From assembly GCA_029215795.1 (NCBI GenBank), contig JARDYH010000007.1:103059263-103123262 (forward strand): 64,000 nucleotides of DNA, read 5' to 3'. This DNA is from Anniella stebbinsi (taxonomy: Eukaryota; Chordata; Lepidosauria; Squamata; Anniellidae). The translations under genes were made by a program, and so were the position numbers. A model generated the notes under the pieces. It had not been told where the DNA came from and did no database searches. It worked only from the letters and a program-made list of their open reading frames with translations. Shown piece by piece: positions 46,456-58,400 of the stretch (position 1 is the stretch's first letter; every line of letters begins with the position of its first letter).

Positions 46456-49400
46456 GTAAGTTCACAGGGGTACTTTAAGGTAGATTCCTGCACTGAGCAG
46501 GGGGTTGGACTCGATAGCCTTATAGGTCCCAACTCTACTATTCTATGATTCTATGATACTATTTTAGAAAGTATGACAGAAGTCCATAGGGAAAGAATAT
46601 GCCATGTCACCCAAGTAGGGCAGGCATGGGGACCGTTGCAGGCCAAAGTTGGTCTGCCAAGCTGACCCATCTGTCCCATGGGGTCCCTCCCTAAGCCCTC
46701 CTCTCGGAAGAGAAAGGGGCATGAGAGTGAACCACCCTGTGGTTGTTAACCATGCAGTATGGCTTAGTTTTCTTCAACAAGCTTCCTTGAGAACCCATGG
46801 TTTGTTGTTGGGTGGTTCAGGGTGGTATCTGGGGAAAGCCTGAGTGCAGCAAAGCCAGCTTTCCAACCATGGTGCTGGCTGGAGGTCTGCTCCTGCAGCC
46901 GGCATCTTGGGCTGTTCACACAACACGCTAGCCCACACTCAGTGGTTGAGTGTGGGTTGTTGTTGAACCATGGGTTGTTTGTTTGTGGGTTAGCGTGTTG
47001 TCTGAATCCAGGATATTTTCCACAGGGTGGCTTGTTAGCCATGCAGTGTGGCTTGTTAACCACCCTGAACCACCCAACAACAAACCATGGGTTCTCAAGG
47101 AAGCTTGTTGAAGAAAACTAAGCCATACTGCATGGTTAACAAGCTGTAGTGGGGTCTGGGGTCCAGGGATCAATCCAGCACCTGGAAGTAGGTTCCCCAC
47201 CTCTGGTCTGTGTCTTCAGTCTTCAGGATGAGTGAGTGAATCATGTGGCTGTGAATCATGGTTTATGAAGCTGTGGTTTATGAAGCTGTGAACAAGCCCT
47301 TTCTTTGCGCCTTTCCTCCCATCATGTAGTGGCTTGGCACTGAGATCCTGTTTTGCATTAAGCCAGAATTCCCCATTACAACCCAACTGGTTTGCAAACC
47401 AGGATGATAAGCCAGGATCTTTGCACCTAAGAGAGCACTCTGTGGGCAGAGGAGAGGGGCAAGGGAAGAACATGTGGCCAATAAACCAGGTGTATGAAGT
47501 CACTGACTATTGTTTAAATGCAGCCATTGGATCTCAAGCGGCCAGCGCCCAATGGGAGGCATAAAGAAAAGGGATCACCCTGTAGACATCTACAGAAATG
47601 GGAATGAGGGTAATGGGACCTGAGTAGGAAGACTGCAGGTACCCCACTCCTATTTACTTGCAGTTGCAGCTACTCCCACATGTAGCCTCAATTGGGGGGT
47701 ATGAAGGAGAATACTCTGCTGTTCCTTCTCCAGGGCGGGGCCAAGGGCATCTGAGTGAAAAACCAAAGAGCACTCCACCTGCTTTCCCACAGATCAACAT
47801 GGGGCACCATTAGTTATCCTATGCAGGTCTCATTAAATGAGCAGGAGCCGCACAGGAGTGCTCTTGTGCTCTTGTACAGCTCCCGCACGCTTCACTTGGG
47901 CTTTTACAGGAAATGTTCCTCATGGATTTTCCCCCCGAGTCAGATCCTACCATCCTTAATGTGCTTAATATAGAGCCACCTTCCCCCACAGAGGGGACTC
48001 TCCAGATTAGTAACCCGTGTCTCTTTTTCTTCCCCCTCAGCCATGTGATGCTCCTCCTTGTCTCCTGCTTCCGTTTGCTGCAGCTCTGGCCATTCCTACT
48101 TCTAGCCTCAGCTGTTCCATCACACAGCGCCTGGTCTCTTCGCACCCGGGGTCTCCTGGCAGCGCGGCCTCTCTGCAGCCACCGCAGCCCCTCAGCCTCC
48201 AGATCCGTTTGTGTCTGGAACAAGAATCTGCCCCCAGAGCAAGGCTCCCACTCTACCTCACAGCGCCAGCAGTCCCTCATTGCCAAAGGAGCTGGCCTGC
48301 GCAGTGCAGTACGGCTGAGGCGCCAGGCCCAGGGCACCCGGCCTGCCACCCCATCTGGCTTTGAAGATGGCCTGTCCTCCTCACAGTACCCCTGGGCTAT
48401 AGTGTGGGGCCCCACCATATCAGTTGAGGACGGAGGTGATGCCAACTCAGCCAACCCAGGTTTCCCGCCTCTGGGTTACACCTTCGTTTCATCCAGCGGA
48501 ATGGCAACAGCGCAACCAAATTCCCACTCACTGCTACACAATGAAGGGCTCAACTTGCGCCAGACCCCAGCCACGCTCCGGCCCTTCCTCTTTGGGCCCC
48601 GAGGAGAAGGTAATGCTCCTCTGCTTCCTCTCATTCCTTTAGAAAGGACAGGGGCTGCCCACCTCTTTTGGAAGGGCTCCTGTGTGCCCCTAGCAGCCTG
48701 AGTGATGAGGGGTGCTTCCAGGTGGAGGGGCCCTAGCGCTAACAGTCAGAAGGCATTGCAGCGCTATTTCATCTTATCTTACTTGGAAGATTTTCCGCAA
48801 TAAGAAAAAAAGATGGAAGAAGGGGGATGGGAAAATGTGGGAGGGTTATGAGTGGAAGTCATCTGGATCCCCAGTAACATCCTATGAATGAAGTAGCACT
48901 ATTGCACAATAAAAGCTTTGTCTGGAAGCACCCAAACAGACATTTAGCAGGTGAAGCTTTCCACCACATTGCAATTGCATTCTCTGCCTGCTAGATTCCT
49001 GCTTCTTTGTTAAACACACACAGAGGAGCTCAGCCAGAAAAAAGGTTGGCAACCCTAAGAGGGCTTATGGGTTGCCCTGCTCACCATTCTCACCAACTCT
49101 CCTGCCTCTGTCTATTCCAGGTGTGGACCCTCAGCTCTATGTTACCATTACAATCTCTGTCATTATCGTCCTAGTTGCTATGGGGATAATACTCAAATTC
49201 TGGTGAGTAGATTTTGGGTTGGTTCTAAAAACCATCCCACATTACATGTAAAACCAGGGGAAATGCTACAGGATGCAGAGATGATGCTGAGGAGATTGTT
49301 ATACTTCAAGGTAATGAATCCGAAGGCCTTAATAATATATGGAAAGCCATTTTGGGGGGTATTCTTGGGGGCTTGTCTATTATCCAGAAATTAGTATGTC

Positions 49401-52400
49401 ACCAGGAAGTGTATTTTCTTGTACAAACTGGCCGTCTTACAAATGTTCAGGTTCCATAAATAAAGTTATCAGCAGTGAGGTAGGAAACCTCTTTCAGACC
49501 GGGAGCCTTATTCAAGGGGGGGAGGTAAAATGGCCAAAAAAAAAACCACCCCCAAAATTGAACCAGCATATTTTAGCTTAAAGCTATTGTTGCCAGCAAC
49601 AAAGCCTTTGGAGAGGCATTTCAACCTTTTGGAGGGGGGAGGACTGCAGAAAAGTCAGGAAGCCACAAAATGATTGGTGGTTAGAGGGAAGGGCCAGGGG
49701 GAGATGGTGTGGCCTTCTATGGAACCATGGAAGATGGGATTGGGATGGTTCTGACCCCTGCTGTACCTCTCCTTTTCATCAAACCCAGGTGAGGCAATGG
49801 ACGTTCTGAATCAGAGCCTGGGCATGGTAATGGACTGGATGAGGGCCAATAAAATAGGACTCAGTCCAGACAAGACGGATGTACTCTTAGTGGGTGGTTC
49901 AGCTGCCCAGATGTCAAATGTGTTCTAGAAGGGATTGCACTCCCCCAAAAGACCAGGTTTGTAGTTTGGAGGTATTCCTGGATCCAGCAATGTTATTGGA
50001 GGCACAGGTGGCCTTGGTTATACAGAGCATCGTTTATCAGCTTAGGCTGATACACCAGTTGAGCCTGTTCAGATGTTCAGATGACTCTTTTGCAGCAAAT
50101 GGTTAGTGAGCGTGTTTAAACCGTGGTTATGTAGCCGCCATGGTGAGGAATGGTTCACACGCCACGCTAAGTCACGGTTCACATGACATAATGTTTCGAT
50201 CAAAATGCTTAACCACTGTGGCTTAGCATGTCGTCTGCACAGGGTCCTTATCAGGAAAGAGATAGTCTACCTACAATTATCCATGCTCTGATAACCACTC
50301 TTTTGGATTATTGCAATGCATTAAACATGCGGCTGCCTTTCAAAACTGTCTGAAAACTTTAGCTGATCCAAAATAGGCCAATGAGATTGTTAACAGGAAC
50401 TGGCCAACATGATCATATTAGGCCAGTACTTTTCCATCTGCACTGGCTGCCAGTCCATGTTCAGGCCCAATTCAAAGTGCTGGTACTAACATTCAAAGCC
50501 TTAAAATCCTTGGGGCCATGTTACCAGAATGATAGTCTCCTCTCATATATACCTGCCCTGACCCTAAGATTGTCTTCAATGGCCCTTTCTCTAGGACGCT
50601 CCCCTAAATGAAGTTTTAAAATCGCTTCATTGGCTGCCAATCAGTTTCCGGGTGAAGTATAAAGTGTTGGTTATTACCTTTAAAGCCCTACATGGTATGA
50701 GTCCAGGTTACCTGCGGGATCGCCTTCTCCCGTACAATCCGCCCCGCACACTTAGGTCCTCTGGGAAGAATTTACTCAAATCAGGCAGAACTAGGCTGAC
50801 GAGTGTTACCCAGAGGACCTCCTCTTCCACCGCTCCCAGACTGTGGAATGGTCTGCTGGAGGAGATTAGACAAATTAGCAGTCTTCATGAATTTAAGAGA
50901 GTCATGAAGACTGCTCTCTTCCGGCAGGCCTATTCAGATGAATTTTAAGATGTTTTTAATTATGTATTTTTTCTTGTTTTTAAAATTTTAACTGTTTTGT
51001 GATACTTGTGTTTTATGTTGTTGTTGTTCCCCGCCTCGATCCGGAGGGAGAGGCGGGTTATAAATAATAATAATAATAATAATAATTATTATTATTATTA
51101 AGTGGGTGACTACTAAGTCTTAAAATCACTCCATTGGCTGCCAATTAGTTTCCAGGTGAAGTATAAAGTGTTGGTTATTACCTTTAAAGCCCTAGGTTAC
51201 CTGCAGGATTGCCTTCTCCCGTAGAATCCGCCCCGTACGCTCAGGTCCCCTGGGAAGAATTTACTCAATCAGCCAGAACTAGGCTGACGAGTGTTACCCA
51301 GAGGACCTTCTCTTCTTCCGCTCCCAGACTGTGGAATGGCTTGCCTGGAGAGATTCGACAACTTAGCAGTCTTCTTGAATTTAAGAGAGCCGTGAAGACT
51401 GATCTCTTCCGGCAGGCCTGCCTAGTTGAATTTTAAGATGATTTAATAATGTATTAGTTTTATTTGTTTTTAATGTTTTATCTATTTTATGGTCTTTGTA
51501 TTTATATTTATTGTTGTTCCCCGCCTTGATATGGAGGGAGAGGTGGGTAAGGAATAAATATATTATTATTATTATTAAGAAGAGGGCATTTTCTGTTGTG
51601 GTACCCCAGTTGTGGGGTAACAGAGCTGGGGTGTTTGTGGATTGAGCTCTCCAGAGGCTTGCCTGGCACCTACATTGTGGTCTGTTCGGTGGAGACTTTC
51701 TTATTTTCCCAGGCTTTTTAGTCTTTCCGTTTCTGTTGTTTTAAATCATTACTGTATTTTAAATCTTTGCACTGCTGCTAGGTTTTATTTTGGTTTTTAA
51801 TTTTTATTTAATATTATCATTTTAAACTTCTATATTATATTTTATCATGCTGTGTTTTATGGTTTAAATTGTTGTGAACCACCTAGAGAGCCTCGGCTAT
51901 TGGGTGGTATAGAAATGTTATAAATAAAGAATCAATAATGTGGAGCACATACATTCAGGGATAGCACTAGATAAGAATATGTATATTACATTATATAATA
52001 TGTACAAAATCAAAGGAAGATGCAGTGTTAAAAGTATACACCAGTTCTATTTCTTAGTTTCCTTCTGATATCTTGAAGACATTTTGTTTCTCTTGCCTAT
52101 GGACAATTTTTCTACCATACTTTGATTAAGGGCCGCATAAAACTCCCACAGGCAACCAGTTGGCCATCACTGCCCTAAGGAATGGAGGAAACTCTTGATA
52201 ATTCTTCTAATGCCCAATTCTTTACAACTGTGAGCTGCTGAAGATGATCTAAAGGCCAAAATGATCACTGCTAAGCAACTGATGTTCTCAATTTTACATT
52301 GACTCTTTTAGGTTTTGTACAATTCCAATTGGTGTATCTGATTAGACCATGTCTGTATTTGTTTTGAGTATTGTAGAGTGCTCATATTTCATTGGTGCAT

Positions 52401-55400
52401 TTGTCTGATTACATTTTTAAATGTTTAACAACATTTTAAAGTTGTATAATAAGTTGTGAAATGTATGTATTGCATTTGAAAAGTTTCAAATATGTTTTTC
52501 CATTAATATTTTCCATTTAACCATTATTCCTCTTTCTTTCTCCCTGAGATATACTCTCTGCAATGTGTAACTTGAGGATGAAGATAGCTGTAACATTTGT
52601 AGGGCAGTTTGGAAGCACCTTCACCACATTCACTACAAATGTACTTTTCTTCTCCAGTGCTCGTTTCTTATATTTTATTTTTGTATTTATTATATTATAT
52701 TTTAATCTGCCCATTAACAGACATTTTCTGTTGAGCTCTGAAAAAAAGTTGTGTAAGTTCACGTCCAATGTCAATTGGCCAGTGCCTGCTGTGACGCCAC
52801 TAAGGTGCTTCCTCTGGCCTGTCCCTGGGGAAATCTATCAACTATTTCAAAAACGTTTCCTTTGAATATGGTGAAGAATTAATGAGGTACAAGGGGAAGG
52901 TCTATAGCTCAATGGGAGAGCACAATGCTTGGCATGCAAAAGGCCCCTAGCATCTCCAGGTAGCGCTGGGAAAGGCCCCTGTCTGGAACTCTGGAGAGTC
53001 ACTGCCAGCCTTTCCACTACTCTCCCTGCCCCCTTGCCCCATTAAGATCTGGGCTGGTGAAGGGAACCATGCAGCCTCCAAAGAAGGAGGAGGAATAGTG
53101 AGGGAAGGAAAAAGAATTAGAAGACATTCATGGAAGGGTCAGGCACTTTCAGCATGGCAAGGGACAGTTTTGGCAGTGTTCATGTTTGTTGATAAAGGAT
53201 TCAGCTGAGAGAGCTTCAGAAACAGTCCTGTACTTCTGTTGTACCACAAGAAAACACTCAGCTTCTAAAATTTAAAACAGGAAATGATACATTTGAAAAG
53301 TTATACATGCTATTAGTAAAACTTAGGAAATGGCTTTCTATACAAAATATATGAAATGTTGCACTATTAGTAAAATTAATTCAAAAAATAAAACCAACAA
53401 AAACAATATAACACTGTAGCAGCAATATTCCAAAACTAAAACCCAGAGAAAGCTTTGTGTTAATGAAACAGACAGTGAAAAGGATAAAGATGTTGTAAGA
53501 AGGGTTTTTTCTAGGCAGGGAGCTCCAAAGAAGCAGAGAAACTACTGCTACTGGCCTTCTGATAAGTCCTTGTCCATCAGGCCTCCGGAAAGGAGAGGAC
53601 CCTGTGTCCTTCAGGTACTTCTTCGGGGATACAAGGTGGCAGTTCAGCTTTAACTGAATGGGAAGTAGGGCCATTCATCATGATGTTTGATTTCATGGGA
53701 CCTATCCAATGGGCACCTATGACACTTCCACAACCCAATTCCACGCAGCACCCAGAATCACAAGAATTGTACGTGGTGGAATATTTAAGCAGAGAAATCA
53801 AGTTCAGTAATTGTTTCACCTCAAAATGAGGTCCATGTTCTCTGTCAGCTGTACAGGTGAACATTTTATTTTCCAAATGAAAATTATTCTTTGAGTGCTG
53901 GGAAAGTATAATTTCCTTGCAATAGGCATAAGTCCTGGAGGAAATACGTTTGGAAATCTTGAAACAACTATGTAAGTAATGAATGCACAAGAGATGATCC
54001 TCTGGAGAGGGCACTCTTGTCATGATGGTAACGCCCTTCCCCATTCCTCATTCTTCTTGCAGCTGGGACCGGAACCAGAAGCGCCGTCACCATTCCAGTC
54101 AGCAAAGTGGATTGCAGCAGCAAGGTAGTCAACAGCCCTTAACAGACCTGTCACCTGCCACAGTCAGCATCCTGGGGCCCTATGGTGATTCACAGCTTCC
54201 TACACCAGAGATGGTGGAAACTGGACAGGTACTGGAAGGCATGGAGAAGCTAGAGGGATCAGGGAAGACCAGTGCTTTCCAGCTCAACAGGTAAATGATA
54301 CAAATATGAAGATACAAGTGGGAATGGCTTGGATTGGCATGAGGAGGAGGACAAGGGGTGGAAGGGAAAAATTAAATGAACAGCAGAGCAGAGGAAATCA
54401 ATGGGCTATAAACAGCCAAGCTGTGCTACAGGGTTGCTGCAAGCCTAGTTGATCAATCCACACATTAAATCCACTTTTTAGTGCTGCTGCTATTGCTGAT
54501 ATCCATTTGATGTATACAATCTGGATCCCTCCAGAGGTGACACTAATGCAGTTCTTCACCCAGATAACACAGCCATTATTATCACTATGTGTAGGGTGAA
54601 CAGATAAAATCCAGGTCAGGGCTCATGTAACTTTAACAGTTGTAGAGAAAAGGGAATTTCAGCCAGTGTCATTTGTATGCAATTAGATCCTGGTGAAATT
54701 CCCTCTTCATCACAACAGTTAAAGGTGCAGGGGCCCTGCCTTCTTTTGTATAAGGTCACTCTAGTATAGTGCCTGCACCTTTAACTGTTGTGATGAAGAG
54801 GGAATTTCACCAGGAACTAATGGCATACAAATGACACTGGCTGAAATTCCCTTTTCTCTACAACTGTTAAAGTTACATGAGCCCTGACCTGGATTTTATC
54901 TGGTCACCCTAACTATGTGGAACCTGGTTAAAAAAAGAATTGTCAAGACTGTCCCTTTCCTTGTTAAAAAAAACACCTCACCATTTCAGGAAGCTTTTCT
55001 CATTCTTTTTCCTTTCTGTATCTGTAGTTCTTTGGAGGCTATGCAGTTTCCTTCTCCAGCGGAAGCCCAATCACCCTTTGGGATTTTTCTGTGATGATGG
55101 TGGTGATGAGTAACAAAATTCCTTAGTCCACAACTATGACTGTTAAAGTTTATTATTTTGGAGGTTTATGGGCCTCTTCTACTCTCAGCAAAGCTCATGT
55201 TTTAAAAGACACTCACTGAGTGCAAGGAGGAGCCCCAGTGACAAAGTGTCAAGGTAAAAAGAAGTGAAGCACACATGTGAGTTAAGCACCCCTACAAGTT
55301 TAGCAACAGGGCAAGGAGGCCAGGGCAGTCATCCCTTGCCTGCCTTCTCCTAGGTCCCCTCTACAAGAATTCGGTTTGATGCCTGGTTGTCCGATTATGC

Positions 55401-58400
55401 GCATCTTTTCGCAATCGCTTTTACGGCAAATCTAGGCTGACCATATGAAAAGGAGGACAGGGCTCGTGTAACTTTAACAGTTGTAGAGAAAAGGGAATTT
55501 CAGCCAGCATCATTTGTATGCAACTAGTACCTGATGAAATCCTCTCTTCATCACAACAGTTAAAGTTGCAAGCACTATACTAGAGTGACCAGATACAAAA
55601 GAGGGCAGGGTCCCTGCAGCTTTAACTGTTGTAATGAAGAGGGAATTTCACCAGGTACGAATTGCATACAAATGATGCTGGCTGAAATTCCCCTTTCTCT
55701 ACAACTGTTAAAGTTACATGAGTCCTGTCCTCCTTTTCATATGGTCAGCCTAGGCAAATCACTATACATGGGAGGTGGTTAAACGCATAACTGGTTGCCT
55801 TACCAGTTGTATGAAATGCACTTTAGAGGTATTTAATGCAGAGAATCGCTTGTTTACATGGTCATAAAGCCCTTTAACTGCCACGGTAAATTAAAACTTG
55901 CTATTTAACGCGCATTCGATAATACGCATAATTGGACAGAAAAAGCGCCTCAACCCCCGATTTGCGCTCCACTCTTGTAGAGGTCAATTTTTTAATGCGC
56001 CTTGAAAGAGCTTTAAATCACTCTTGTAGAGGCAGCCCTAGTAAATAACTTGGTTTTCCAGGTAAACAACCCAAGTAATAACAATAAAAGAAACAGTTAT
56101 GCAGGTAGAAAGCCAGCAAGGACTGTGGGGGCTCCCCACTACCCAGTTTATTGAACGGAATGTCATGTGTACGACTTGCAGCCTGCTGAACGAAGGTCAT
56201 GGGTGTGTGCTCAGTCTAATGTGTTCCTGACCTTCAGGGAACAAGATTGTTCCCTGGAAGCCAAGGCTGCTGACCTGGAGAAACTGAGGAAAGCAGGTCT
56301 GTGAATGAGACCTTTAGAGACCTGACAACGGGTGACAGCTTGGGAAAGGAGGGCATCTTCTAAGGAAGAGGCAAATGATTACTTAGAAAGGACTCATTTT
56401 TTGGAGGACAAACTCATGATATGCTTGTGTACTTCCCACATGCAGCTGGTTGGCCTTTGGTTGGCTTCAGCATAGCTTTTCTTATGTTCCTAATAAGGTA
56501 CTGAACACAACAAGGCTGCCAGAAAAAATCCTGGCGGACAAGTAGACCAGGAGTTTCAGCCATTGAACATGTGCTGTGCTCCATCCTCATTTTAGTTGCC
56601 AGATATTAGCACAATATCTAGTCAAGAAGTAGTGGATTGTGGGGGGAGGTGGTTGTTGTGTGTGTCGCTGAACCACTATGAGGGGGAGGCAGAAGAAACT
56701 AAGAGAACTAGATGAAAATAGTGTAAAAGCAAAGGGGAAAGAAGCTACCTTGTGTTCGCCACTTTAAACAGCAGGCATTCCCACACTGGAATGACACAGC
56801 AGGGATCTCTTGACCTTTAAGGACTCAAAGGTCATCATGCACTTTAAAAGTCATGGTCATGGAAGAGAGACCATGTTGTTATTTGTTGCCATTCATATCA
56901 TGAGCAAGATCCAATGTGGCCTGTGAGACAGGCACAACCACATTCTGCTCATAATAGCAAGGGCCCTGTTGCCTGGATGAACGGCATTTTCTCCGGTACA
57001 ATATATACATATCATGAATTAGTCCTCAATGGGGAGACCTGCTTCTGCAGGAGTGCTGAGCTTGAAGCTTGTAGGCCAAATCCGGCCTGCCTAGGGTCCC
57101 AATCTAGCCCTCCAGAGTTCCTCCTTTGGCCATGCCTTTGCCCCTGGCCCACCCCTTTCCCCTGACCACGAATCATTGGGTGGTTTCCTGGCTTTTGTGT
57201 CGTTTTTTTGGCTTTTCGAAGAGAGCAATCCTACCGCCACTAGATAGAGGTCAGAGCCAGCACGTTCCCAGACACAGCTTGCTGCTCGCCCCTCCCCCTC
57301 CTAGTCAATGCAGTTCTCTCCATGCTGGTTGCTTCTCGGGTGCTCAGAGGGCAAAAAGGGGGGGGCATGCCCAGGGGTGGAGAGGGGAGGAGACTCCGGA
57401 AGCTGGTGTATGAAGCTTCCTATCGGGTCTCTGGCCTCCTTCCTCCCCCCCCCCCCGGCCCCCACTTGAAATCGAGAGTCGAGTGAAACCTGCAGGGCAG
57501 ACGGCCGAGCCTGTCGGAGAAAATCCCCTCTGTGCTCCATCCACCTGGCATTGCGTAGTCATTAGCCTCTGAATTTGGAGGCTTACAACTATCCCGATAG
57601 GATTGCGCCCAAAAGGTTGAAATGACCCTTGTAAGGCTCAGTTACTGTCCATAAGAGTTTTAAGCTAAACCATGCAGGCATTTTGGGCCCTGTTCCTTTT
57701 ACCGTTGGCCCCCGGTCACCACTGGCATGCATGCCCCCCACCCCATTGCTTCGCCGAAACTGAATTTGGCGCTTGGGATGAAAGTGCTTCTCCACCCCTG
57801 TGCTATGGAGTCACAGGCTGACCTCAGCTGGGTTGCAGCAGCAGCAGCAGCAGCACTACCACCATGCAATATATGGTAGGAAAACCCGGTGGGTCCCCAA
57901 ATGCACGCTGGGCTAAAGCTGGCTCCCAGGTCTGCAATGGTTGGGAAAGGAGATGTTCCGTCGACAAATGCACCAGCCATGAAGGTGTCTCAGTTCCATG
58001 CACCAAACGGACGGCAACAGCCCTAAAGCTTGGTCTGTTTTAACCAGCAGATGAATTGGCCAGGACTGCAATGCTGCACACAGTTGACTTCAACGGTATT
58101 TAAGAGGCCTTATTGAAGGCAGGATTGTAATGTTAAAGTTAGGGTTGATTTATCAGTGAGGATCACATTTTAGTTAGTGTGGGTATGAGTTAACATAGAG
58201 TTATACTTTGAGGATATTTTGGATCTGATGTATTACTGAAAAACAGCTTTCAGCAGCCCAGTACTCTCCAGAGGTTTGGGGACTTCAGCTCCATTAGCCC
58301 CAGCCAGCATGGCCAATGGTCAGGAATGCTGGGAGTTGCAGTCCAAAGCATCTGGAAGGTACTAGGTTGGGGACGGCTGCTGTAAATGAATATGAGGAAA

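Larger units (their letters stand above)
49762..51935 (+). mobile_element. Old L2/CR1-clade LINE, split by three later insertions (PIANP intron 4)
   Basis: LINE similarity to copy C at 49762-50063 (GAGGCAATGGACGTTCTGAA, ATGGACTGGATGAGGGCCAATAAA), 50249-50605 (CATGCTCTGATAACC, TTGCAATGCA, CACTGGCTGCC) and 51577-51935 (GGCATTTTCTGTTGTGGTACCCCAG, GAGAGCCTCGGCTATTGGGTGG). A hairpin element lies at 50064-50248 and two LINE tails of another type at 50612-51576. The ORF is destroyed. Confidence 0.8.

Noticed and set aside
46764..47121. Two opposite-strand 99-codon frames ending in the same peptide (...TLNHPTTNHGFSRKLVEEN)
   Set aside because: The identical ends come from the perfect inverted repeat at 46743-47142, not from a gene.
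47819..48454. 211-codon minus-strand frame over PIANP exon 3
   Set aside because: Shadow of the GC-rich coding exon on the other strand; no domain and no splice logic.
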